Assembly (NCBI GenBank): GCA_036936605.1
Contig: JAUPFV010000003.1
Location: forward strand, 82,506,273 to 82,570,272
Length of the DNA stretch: 64,000 bases
Direction of reading: 5' to 3'
Source: Limnanthes douglasii subsp. nivea
Taxonomy: Eukaryota > Streptophyta > Magnoliopsida > Brassicales > Limnanthaceae
In this document: positions 54,700 through 64,000 of the stretch, piece after piece
Layout: every line of letters begins with the position of its first letter
Numbering within the stretch: position 1 is the stretch's first letter
Position numbers and translations under genes: made by a program
The notes under the pieces: model-generated
What the model saw: only the letters and a program-made list of their open reading frames with translations
What the model was told of the DNA's origin: nothing
The model's database searches: none

Positions 54700-56280
54700 A
54701 ATACTTATATTAATGATATGCATCTCATTAAAACCTTCCTACTTCATCGGGGTAGGAAAGTAAGTCATCAAAATTAAAATTTTAATATAAATATTTAGAA
54801 CTAGTAGTTGAAGTTATAAGATAGTTTTTATGAACTGTAGAGCTTCATATGCTCTATGTTTGAGGGATGTCGAAGATGTTATCCTTCTTCGACCAATAAT
54901 TCGTATGTTTGAGGCTTGCCTTTAACTTCAATTGTGTATGATCCCTCCCATTTTGTCCCACGATTGTTAAGAGACTAATCTTTTGTGCGCATGAACACAC
55001 ACTTGAGAACTTTGTCTCATACTCTAAAGATTTGGAACAAAACTTTTGAAATATGTATTTTCTTACTAGGGTTATGTACGTTTTTGCTCTAAAGTAAGAT
55101 TCATTCATTTACTCTTCTATCATATCTCATTCAGCTCTTTTAACTTTGAAATTAACTAATTCATCATATATTAAGATTCTAAATAAATCCATGCATGTTT
55201 CTGTTGGCACTACCGCTTCCGTTCCATAGACCATAGTGAAGGGTCCCTTGGTTGTTATACCATAGGACATCTTATAGGAAGTCAGACAACTTTCTAATCT
55301 CACCTTCTTGCAATATCTTGATTTCATCCATGATCGTTTTAATTGTAACTTCCACCTACCCATTTAAATTTGAATGGATGGAAGAGGAGGATAAACTTTA
55401 TGTTATAGCTCTTGTTTGATAGAACAATTCCACACGAACATTCTAGAATTGTAGACCGTTGTTTGTTGTAATAACTTTTGGTATCTCATATTTGGAACAA
55501 ATATTAAGCTTCAAGAAATTAAAAAATTCTTTTAGCATTATATTTGTTAAAGGTTACGCTTCCATCCATTTTGAAAAGTAGTCGATAGACACTAGGAGGT
55601 ACTGTTCTCATGATGGATTTGGAAGGCCCTACAAGATCAAAGCCTAAATAGTCAAATAAAATCTCTTCTAATATAATCTCTAAGAGAACATGTGGAAAAT
55701 AGATTGGGTTGGTAACGGGGTGAAAGGTGTTATGACGTTTAAAAAGTTATTTATGTCTACCAATGATTGCAATCCAATAGTATTCCTATAGGAGCATTCT
55801 TCCGCGAAATAACTTGTAGCCGCAATGAGCAATGCCTTGTGCTATCATGAATTTATTGTACAACAAAGCCACTTGTTTAGGCTCGAGACATTAAAGTAAA
55901 TTTATGAGAAGATGTTGTATGTATAAAGTTTAGGAACCCATATGTATCTGGTCGATCTAATTCTCATGTGCTTAACTCCGACTTTATCTACTCTAAGGTT
56001 ATCTTTTGTAAGATATACTTTTATAGATGTTCTCCAATCATCCTCATCTCTAATGACAATTACCTCAGGTGTCGAGGCATTTGGTAAGAGCATGTTATGT
56101 AAATTAACCGAATGTTTATCTTGAAGGATCATTCTTTGTGCATAATTTGAATAAGCCGAAGAAGAAAGAGCGTTAACTATTGCATTGTCTAGTTTTGGAC
56201 ACTTGTTCAAATATGAATTGATCAAGGGATGTTTCTTAGTGGCTAAACTCCCTCGGGGATTGGATCAAGTTATATTTTTT
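54700..56280 (-). pseudogene. Gypsy RNase H-integrase relic, minus strand
   Basis: Minus strand, right to left: YLNKCPKLDNAIVNALSSSAYS (56225-56150, end of RNase H), YILQDKHSVNLHN, then integrase pieces to TTKGPFTMVYGTEAVVPTE (55200-55260) and an LNFKVKRAE tail. Downstream, at 54743-54766, the plus strand reads CTTCATCGGGGTAGGAAAG, the counterpart of the CCTACCCCGG motif after integrase in the Tat elements. Stops and frameshifts throughout. Confidence 0.65.
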
Positions 56281-57109
56281 AGCTTTTGAATGGCCTGGTG
56301 CCTGGTTGACTCACAAATGTTCTATTTGAAGATCAACCCTTCTAACCCCACAAATTTTTGTGAGTCTCACTTCTGATGAGGTAAAAATATGATCAAAGGT
56401 GTTTTTGGTAGCTAGTTAAAAAGATACTTAATGTTTTGTGGCTCATAGTGAGATAATCAAGCTGATTATTTATTAGAGTAGTTAACTTTTAACCCCCTCA
56501 TTAATGAAGTCTTTTAAGGTATTTATGGTCAATTTTAGGGATATGGGATGAATAATGGGTTAAAAACTTAAAAAGCTTGGAGTGTATCAGTGTAAACACT
56601 GTTTTAGTAGGCATACAACTGAGTCAAAAGGTAAACCATGTATTCTTAATTCTAGGTCTAAAATACCTTTCAAATTATTCTAACGCCTTTGAGGAACCGC
56701 TTCCAAAAATATCTAAACCTATCATACAACGCTCTTAGTCCTCTCAAAGATTTCTTTAAAAGAATAATAAATATTTATTCAGATCAAATCAATCTTATAT
56801 TTCTGAATCGTTGTTTTCATCATTTTCTCTTAAGTAACGAACAAATTCAAACGAATTTTGAAATCAAAAAAGTTACCATTTTTATCAGTCGTACTTCTTG
56901 ACACATGTGAACTGTTCATTGGATCTCATATTTTTTCTGTCCTAGATAAAGTAAATCAATCAATGAGCAACGTTTCCACATCCCTCGTAATGTTTTAATT
57001 TCCCTAAGAATCTTCTTAGTGGGTGGTGCAACTACACCTAGTTTTTGGGGTACTTATGAATGATACGACCTCATTCATGGGGCTCTTAAGTATTTTTCTG
57101 TTATATTTC
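56281..57109. other. Possible 3' LTR of element E (56380-56640) and antisense promoter region
   Basis: Part of this stretch, AATGTTTTGTGG...GTGAGATAATCAAG...CCCCCTCATTAATGAAG...GGTATTTATGG, follows the order of element E's other LTR (62385-62685), but with heavy divergence. Borders cannot be set. No gene. The remainder (56640-57109) is unassigned. Confidence 0.4.
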
Positions 57110-57116
57110 TATAAAC
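57110..57116 (+). promoter_or_regulatory. TATA box of the antisense gene, element E
   Basis: TATAAAC on the plus strand (element E is inverted), 92 bases before the antisense ATG at 57202. Confidence 0.5.
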
Positions 57117-57201
57117 TAAATCCTTATTTTTTTTAATTTTTATAAATCTTTAGAAATAGAAAGTTCAGTACATAAGAAAAATAAAAAAATTTGGTGTTTT
57201 T

Positions 57202-59710
57202 ATGGTTACTGCTAGAACCGCTCTAATCAAAGGGGGTTGATTAAACTTATCCGAGTTAAAGAAAGAGAAAATGAAAACCAAAATCATTGTTGGACTACTT
57301 ATCTATTCACGTTCAGTTGTCAATATACAAGTTATCAATTTTGGGGGGGGGGGTATCCTTACAGTCGCAACATTCCCCAGAGCCTTTTACAATTGCTAAA
57401 TCGTTTACTTCACACAAGTGCCCCTCACAGTCATCACAATCTTAAAAAGTCACAAGTCACCGGACTCCCTCGATATTTAGAGTTATGGATTAGATTCAGA
57501 GAATATCACCCCACTTAGGGTGACTAGACAGTCAAAGGTAAAATCTAAAGTCGTTATGGAACCATTAGTATTAGTAGATTCTCCCTCTTCGCCAAATCTG
57601 AGTAAACAACAATCTGTTACAAAAGACGATGATAACGCTCAACCTATAGGACCATCAAGATTAGAACCAAAGATAATGAAATAAATTATGGAAGATCTTA
57701 GTGAATATTCTCACATTGACACATCTAGTCAAACATGGGAAACTTCAAAGCCCTTCATCAACAAAGTTTTGACGGGGAAGAAAATTTAGGGCGAAGGCGA
57801 AATCATTGAAAAAGAATACGAAGAGCTTCCAATCTCGTTGGATGGACGTGTCGGTCCAATATTTAGGAAAGTAAGTGTAAAATATCTTTAATCATAGAAT
57901 CAGATATCTTATATTCGTTTTCATGATAAAGAATTGGATGTCATTCGTATTAAATGGGGATTCACATATGCGGTTAAGGTTATACTACCTAAGCCTGGGG
58001 AAACTCCAATGAATTACCGTTCTAATAGACTTGTAGTCTACACCGATGTGCTCAACTGAGACCTTTGGTTTCCCCTAGATCTTGAGATTGTTAGGTATTT
58101 TCATCTAGTTTGGTTGGGTCCAAGCCAGGCCAGTACAAATGCTTATATCATACCATCATGATTTTCTAAAATTCCAATGCCCATAGAACAAATGACGGCT
58201 ACTGTCAGTCAATGACCAAATAATAAGATTCCTTTCTACTACTTTAACGTAAGGAATGATTACAAAGTAGTAAACGATCTCTTAAAAGCAAACATGATAT
58301 GAAAGACTCAGTTTCTTTTCATTAATGGGCCATGGGAAAACGAAAAAAAGATTTCTTATTTGAAAGGAAATCTGAGCCAACTTACTAGATTTTTGAAAAG
58401 CCCATGTAATCTTTTTAAACTCGTGTATCTTAGTTGTTTGATTATGTGTTCATCATTATAATTTATTTTCCTTTATAGTTATTCTGAACCGTTTTGTACA
58501 TTATTTGAAGGATGTGCAAGTCACTTTTGAGTAGTTACATGACTAGGAAGATAAAAAATAAAATAATACTTTTCATGAATGTTTCACACTTAAAAATTTC
58601 ACTCGCATCAATCTTTGGATGATCAATCCCAAAGGAGAGCTGTCATGGCAAGAATGCACCACTCCTCCTCTATCTATTTCCCTTTTATTGAGGATTGAAT
58701 CTATCGATGAGAAGCTATATCTTCCGAACAAGAAGAGAGCCCCCAGTCATCGGCTTAAAAATATAAAAAGAAGAAGAAAGTAGGAGCTTCTCAAAGTGTC
58801 GTTGAAGCGGCTACCGAAGTACAATCCCTTGATATTAATGATCATTATTAGATGAAGTTGTTTGCACTATGGAGGGAGGTGATGTGCCCACATATATTCT
58901 TGAGCCTAAGAAGAAGAAGGTTAAAAAAAGAAACAAGGAAGGCAGTGACGAGATAAAGAAGAAGAAAAGTAAAACTTCAACCAATTCAGAGCTAGTATTA
59001 CGTTCGAATACTAGTGTTCCCACGATACATGCACCTGATCGTACCTTTCTATTTCCAAACTTTAAGGGAGAAACTACTGCTGGAGTCAATAATCCAATGG
59101 ACGACTTGACAGAGTCCGATTATGAAGCATTCGACAAGGCCTTTCGCAGTACTGCACCCAACATAATATACGATGAAATACCCTTTGATGTTTAAAAGGA
59201 AAATTATACAGTTGGGTATTCAATAATGGGTTATATGAAACCTGTTGTCGAATTGGAAAGAGAGGTCAAATCTCCAAGAGGAACCATTTTCTCTCTTCAA
59301 GATGAAAACAAAAAATTACAAATTTCTATTTAAAGAGGAAATAGCTAAGGCTAAAAAAGGCGATCAGAGAGGCTGATATATTAAAAAAGGAGGTGAGCAT
59401 AAGTAAAAAAATGAGGTAGTTAAAGTTCAAGATGATCTCAAGAAACCGAGGACATCCAGCTCTACTGAGATTACTTTATTGAAATCTTAGCAGAAGACAA
59501 ATAAAAAAACTATGGATCGGATCCTTGGTGAAAAAGAAACTCTTGGAAAAAGACTAAGAGATAGTTAGAAGAAAAAATCAAGTCTTGGGAAGCCAAGTCT
59601 ATGCAGGAAGCTAACGAATCTGTCGAAGCATATGCTGATACCACTATAGATAAATTAAAGGAACTTATGGGAAATAATATCAGCTGGCACTCTAGTGACA
59701 TCACTGTTAC
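57202..59710 (+). pseudogene. Tat antisense gene, element E (old copy)
   Basis: The plus strand here is antisense to element E. The start MVTARTALIKGG*LNLSEL matches the other copies, with the Trp codon changed to TGA. Later blocks: LSEYSHIDTSSQTWETSKPF near 57710, VGPIFRKVSVKYL near 57860, PGETPMNYRSNRLVVYTDVL near 58000, FPLDLEIVRYFHLVWLGPSQA near 58075, FYYFNVRNDYKVVNDLL near 58240, FLFINGPWENEKKI, then MINPKGELSWQECTTPP near 58620, a Lys-rich open frame (58869-59195) and coiled-coil pieces to about 59700. The intron region (58400-58560) is too decayed to place. It shows the gene is as old as the divergence between elements C and E. Truncated at its 3' end by the deletion. Confidence 0.7.
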
Positions 59711-59749
59711 ACCATGTAAAAATATGTTGATTATTAATTTAAAAATATA

Positions 59750-62356
59750 ATAACCGGTGCTTTAATTCCGGTGTCAGCTTAAAACTAATTTTAACAATCT
59801 TTCCCTCTGCGAGGGAGTGGGTTTCAACCTCCTCAATAGGTATTATAAAACTGGGAGCCTCCCTGGGATCATCGATTTCATTTTCCTTAGCAAAAGGCTC
59901 CAATAGCTGCTGATCTTTGTTAACTCTGACTGCCCCTAGAGTCTTAAGGGCAAGGGCTGTTGTATATCATTCCCTGGCTATCTTTTGGCTGCTCCGGACA
60001 ACACCTACTTGTCCATGGACAGCATACTTCAAACATTGTTGGATCATAGAGGCCACAGCATGCATTCTAGAGAACCAAAAACTCCCAAATATTGTATTGT
60101 AAGATGTTAGGTAATCCACCACAACAAACAGTACTCTTACCATCTTTTTAAAGGGTCCCTTGCCCAACAATACTTCATCTTCAAACTCCCTAATTACATC
60201 TGTGAAATTTCTTGTGAATCCTACATTGTTTCTGTTTGAACGTTGTATAACCGAATAGTTTCTCATTTGCTTGTAGGAGCTTAAAAACAGGATGATTGCC
60301 GAACTGCATGTATCAATCAAAATTCGGCCTATATCGTTTCCCCCTAGTGAAGCCCCTATTACCACCGCATCTTCATGAGGCCCTGCAATGTCCCTTAGGT
60401 CATCCTCATCAAAAACTATAAAGGGGGATGGGGATTGACACTGGTGGGTGGACAGTCCACCATCCAACTGGGTGGCCAAATTATCGACATGCATCTTCTT
60501 GGATGAAGTAGAATGCGCAGTCATAGTATCCCATCTGAAAATAGTTAGTGACTCAAAAAAGCTAATCAGACCGGAAACCGATTTGGTCTTGTCTATTATC
60601 AACCCGACCTAATTTCAACTCGGATCTGGATCAAGATACTCAGAGTCTACATCAAATCTTTCAACAATTACCATTGCACCCTCTTGTGTAGATGTCCCAG
60701 GATTGTTGAAGGATCAGTCCAAAAAGTATTAGCTTATGCATTATTCGCTCTGCTTCCCCCTCGTTTTTTACATAGTTTCCTAACTTTCCCCTTTCAATGA
60801 GGTTCTGGACCTCTGTCTTCAAGTCTATATAATCATGCGTATTATGGCCTATACCATTGTGGTATTGGCAGAAACGGGTGCTCCGATTTTCTCTAGGGGA
60901 CTGCAATGTTTTTGGCTTTCTAAAAATGCACCTTATTTTTAGTTTTATCATAAATTGTATCCACACTCTCCCCCAATTCAGCAAACCACTCAAGCTGAAC
61001 CCAAGCCCCCCTCTTATTTATGACCTATTGGCTCTGACTCTGATTAGACTAAATTTGCTTCGACTTGTTAGATCCTTGTCCAGTCTCTTTTGCCCTGTAA
61101 CCAGATTGGTTAGTAGTTTGAGGTGTTGTTGTTGTAGGTGTGGACCTAACCTGGCGGTGTACTCTGGTTTTCATGGTCTCCTCTACATTAATTTACTTTC
61201 CCACTTGATTCAACAAACCACCCAGGTCATAGCCTTCTTCCGAGTCACTGAATCGGCCAGATTGCCTTGATTTAAACCTTGTCTGAGGGAAGCAATTTCA
61301 ACTTGTTCAAAGCCTGCTAGCCCATTCTTTGTGTTCACAAAATGATTGATGTACTCCTTTAGGGACTCGTTCGGCTTCTGAGCACAATGGATAATGGTGT
61401 CCCCATTACCTTTGAGTTTCTTAATTCCAACAAATTGCCTCCGGAAGGCAACCTAGAATGTATCAAAATTTCTTATGCACCCTGAGGAAGACTGTTGTAC
61501 CATTTGAGGGCACTTCCTGCGAAAGTTTAAGAGAAGGCTCTACACAATAGCTTGTCATCATCGTCAAAATTCGTCATAAAGTTCTTAAACTGCTCCAGAT
61601 GGTTGTCCGGATCGCGACTCCCATCATATTTCTCCATCTTGGAGCTATCAAACCTCTTAGGAAGATGTCCAGAGAGTATTTTTGTGGATAAAGGGGATTG
61701 CCTCCAATTTTTGCTACGGCTAAAAACAATATCCTCATTGTCATGGTGCTTCTTAAGCCTACCATGCCTTTCATGGTTCGGACTGGAAAGCCTACCGCCG
61801 ATAAATGGGGTAGCAAAAATAACTGGTTCGGACTGGAAAGCAAAATGATCAATTAGCAACTAGTCAACATGCTGGTGGTTTGACCCTTTACCCTTGTCAT
61901 GGTGCTTCTTAAGCCTACCATGCCTTTCATTTTTATTGACTGTTTTTTAGTCAGCCTCATTTTATTTTTTGATCGCCCTTCATCGGTGCTTAAAGACACC
62001 GATTCTTCAAGCTCTGCCTCATTAGATAAGCTACCAGAGGACCCAGATGTTGAAGTCTCCACAGGTTTAGATCGTTGTGTGTTCTTAGAACTGAGATGGG
62101 TCTGCAAGGACTATTCAATTTCTCCAAGATTGTTAGTGTGGTGAATTACTAACGCACCAGATTTTTCTTTGAGCCATTTCTCTGCTTGTTTTATTTCTCT
62201 TAGCGCCTCTATTTCAGCTCTCAATTGGTTGCGCTCCTCGGCAGTATACTCATTGTTTTCCTTTGCAACTTCCATCTCAAGAAGTGGTATATTCAGCTCA
62301 TTCGCATCTATCCCAACAAATTTGTTTGCTTGTTTTGAATTGTGAAATTCAGGCAC
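59750..62356 (-). pseudogene. gag and protease of element E
   Basis: Minus strand from 62356: MPEFHNSKQANKFVG, NNEYTAEERNQLRAEIEALRE, a Ser-rich part broken by small duplications (61738-61930), gag core KYDGSRDPDNHLEQFKNFM near 61600, stop TAA at 61193-61195 after QVGK, knuckle region CQYHNGIGHNTHDY near 60850 (last Cys changed to Tyr), then the protease with AVVIGASLGGNDIGRILIDTCSSA near 60330 (Gly of DTG changed to Cys) and NTIFGSFWFSRMHAVAS. It ends in the linker IPIEEVETHSLAEG...KLTPELKHRLL at about 59750, where RT should start. Both knuckle and protease active site are damaged. Confidence 0.8.
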
Positions 62357-62362
62357 CGTTGT

Positions 62363-62382
62363 GCTCCCACTGTGGTCGCCAA
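62363..62382 (-). promoter_or_regulatory. Primer-binding site of element E
   Basis: TTGGCGACCACAGTGGGAG on the minus strand, identical to that of element C and two bases from the LTR end. Confidence 0.75.
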
Positions 62383-62384
62383 TT

Positions 62385-62685
62385 TGGTGTGATTAATTTC
62401 TTTCTAAGAGTACTTTTGTAAAATGTTTTGATGCATTTAATGTTTAAGTTAGAGAGTAGTGAGATAATTAAGTTGTGTGCTAGCAGTAAATTCTGATTAC
62501 CCCCATTAATGAAAGTGGTTGGGGTATTTATACTTAATTAATGACCCATGGGCTTATCAGGTCCAGATTAAAGACCCATTAGTAACTTGGTGTGAAGTGA
62601 CCAACATCTATCTTAGTCATCATTTATTACATTTGTCATGTTTGGTTTTTTTTATAATAATGGTTATGGTCCGAACTGCTCATCG
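62385..62685 (-). mobile_element. 5' LTR of element E
   Basis: On the minus strand it ends TAATCACACCA. It contains GTATAAATACC (plus strand GGTATTTATAC near 62531), the position equivalent of the LTR TATA box, and GACCCATGGG/CCCATTAATG-type blocks shared with the other Tat LTRs. The outer border (62685) is estimated from the CGATGAG start. Confidence 0.7.
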
Positions 62686-62745
62686 AATTTAATTAAGATT
62701 CAGCAGCTAAAATATCTGATATCATAGAAAAAAATACAAGAAATT

Positions 62746-63614
62746 TTGAAACCATCGACTACACTCCTTTGCGAACCCTTTGAAAATGTTAAAACGCGCG
62801 GTAGAACTCCCAAACGTATCGGCGGACGCGGTCGTGCTTGGGGTAAAGATAGTAAACTCCAACGTGATTATTCTACGAAAAGAGATCCTTCATATCACGA
62901 ATATGCCAAACATGAAATGTTTGCATCTCACGGTAGTGTTGAAACTCCAAAATATTTAACACCCGTCGCGAGTTTGGTTTAAGAACCATCGCGCATGGTA
63001 TGGTCGGGTACAAAAGTGGATGGAAAATGGTTAGAGAAGCCATGGTTCATGAGCTAAAGAGCAACCGAGAGTTTTATAAAGGTGTCGCATATTACGATGA
63101 CGAAAGTGAAGTCGATAAGGAGATATACCGGTTGACTTATAAAAAAGATAATGCACCATTAGAAAATTGGATGGCGTTGCCTAGTTGCGGAAAACTAGTC
63201 GCGACAACATTCAATTGTGTTTTCTATTGCCTAGCTCCCGGTGGATGTACGGATTACTTAGCGGTGAAAAATACACCACCAAATGATGGTTCTATAAAGG
63301 AGATCAATGTAACTTTCGTGAATACAAACCATTTTGTTCACGTAAGTAAATCATTTTTAATGTAAAAGTATTTAGTTATTTATTATATAAATGGTAAAAT
63401 AAGTTTCAATGTCAAATTGTAGGTTGATTTGGTTCAAGGATCACCTTTACCGACTATAGATCCAACATGGATGCGCACGGCTAGAGAAGACACTATTTCT
63501 TGGTCGATCCCCTTGTTAGATAGAGTCCGCGTATTTTCAAGACTACAAAATCTCACGCCGAATCATTCCTTAGAATGTGAGCAACTCATATTGGACTTAG
63601 AGAACGACTTCTAA
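62746..63614 (+). pseudogene. MULE-type OTU peptidase gene, 3' part
   Basis: The upstream part (62746-62982) encodes the linker FENVKTRGRTPKRIGGRGRA...STKRDPSYHEYAKHE, typical of Mutator-like transposase/OTU proteins. After a frameshift near 62982 the OTU domain follows: FGLRTIAHGMVGYKSGWKMVREAMVHEL (62973-63056), MALPSCGKLVATTFN, INVTFVNTNHFVH then, across an 81-nt intron (63342-63422), VDLVQGSPLPTIDPTW and LLDRVRVFSRLQ, ending TAA 63612-63614. OTU domains cleave ubiquitin-type linkages using Cys and His. The His in NHFVHV is present, but the usual DGxCGFR motif reads REFGLR, so the catalytic Cys is Phe. It probably came from a Mutator-like element; a decayed host copy is possible. Confidence 0.65.
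63342..63422 (+). other. Intron of the OTU gene
   Basis: 81 nt, GTAAGTAAAT to TCAAATTGTAG, phase 0, AT-rich with stops in frame. Splicing joins NHFVH to VDLVQG, which is continuous in the family. Confidence 0.75.
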
Positions 63615-63688
63615 TTGAATATGTCTTGTAATATTAGATTCAAATAGGTTTAAGTTGTTGTTTTGTTGTTTACGTGTTATAAAGTTTG

Positions 63689-63752
63689 GCCTATTGTCGC
63701 CACAAATTGGCGGAATGAAGTTCCATTCTGTCATTGTGTGGCGGCAATAGGC
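63689..63752. repeat. 64-nt hairpin downstream of the OTU gene
   Basis: Arms GCCTATTGTCGCCACA (63689-63704) and TGTGGCGGCAATAGGC (63737-63752) pair at 15 of 16 positions. The 32-base loop has an inner stem GAATG/CATTC. The arms contain GGCG/CGCC in AT-rich surroundings. Confidence 0.85.
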
Positions 63753-64000
63753 TAGGTCAGTTTTTTTAATTGTTTTTTTAATTTTTTAAAATTGTTACTC
63801 ATTATTTTTTTATATCTTTAAATCCTATTTAATCAACTTATTTATATTTTATAGAAAATCTTTAATGTTCTACTAGAAACAAAGGTAGTGTTCTATTTCA
63901 TAACAAAGGTAGTTTGAAATAACAGTTAAAGTGAACCTTAAAGTAAAACAACAATCATGCAAAGCTTCAAATAGGTGCGTACAAGTAAGATAGTTGAAAT
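63753..64000. other. AT-rich end of the window, nothing seen
   Basis: No frame or repeat is recognised. Confidence 0.5.

Noticed and set aside
57335..57352. G10 run as a functional signal
   Set aside because: It lies in a decayed part of the element E antisense gene and is most simply homopolymer slippage or a base-call problem.

Overview
The window is AT-rich plant nuclear DNA, probably from a eudicot, and consists almost entirely of transposable elements at different stages of decay. The plant signs are Ty3/gypsy elements of the Tat type (gag knuckle CX2HX4HX4C, two consecutive RNase H domains, antisense extra gene), Ty1/copia elements, L1-type LINEs with a C-terminal RNase H, and a Mutator-type OTU gene fragment. 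No intact host gene, rRNA or tRNA was found. Nearly every coding region carries frameshifts or stops.

Layout. 1-2520: 3' end of a LINE with a tandemly repeated tail. 2969-7990 and 11221-16606: two nearly identical copies of the 3' half of a dead Tat element plus flanking DNA, that is, a segmental duplication of about 5 kb. Between them lie an AT-rich repeat, a LINE 3' end and a copia fragment. 16044-18640: two older gypsy integrase relics in opposite orientations. 19730-23890: two LINE relics head to head. 24824-35149: the most complete Tat element (element C), with LTRs, primer-binding site, gag, protease, RT, two RNase H domains, integrase, an antisense gene and a polypurine tract. 35150-37090: 5' part of a LINE. 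39593-44451: a complete but dead copia element with a GAGAG target duplication. 45480-46400: LINE RNase H. 46980-52900: a LINE split by a 2.3-kb LTR element (48565-50842, target duplication CATGG) that carries a short eIF4A-like segment. 54383-62685: minus-strand Tat relics, including element E, which has lost RT to integrase. 62746-63614: end of a MULE-type OTU gene with an intron.

The most interesting system is the antisense gene between integrase and the 3' LTR of the Tat elements. In all four copies (4022-6633, 12277-15249, 31338-34303, 57202-59710) it runs opposite to gag-pol. A TATA box lies 89-98 bases before its ATG in every copy. In the three better-preserved copies a 78-85-nt GT-AG intron interrupts it in phase 1 at the same point. 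It encodes a basic N-terminal region, a domain resembling the 'putative gypsy-type transposon' family, a Lys/Pro-rich linker and a coiled-coil tail. Sense gag-pol and the antisense gene converge on an intergenic stretch holding conserved hairpins. Antisense extra genes are known in some Tat-lineage elements; the fixed promoter, intron and hairpins are what deserve a second look. All family assignments come from reading translated motifs, not from a database search.
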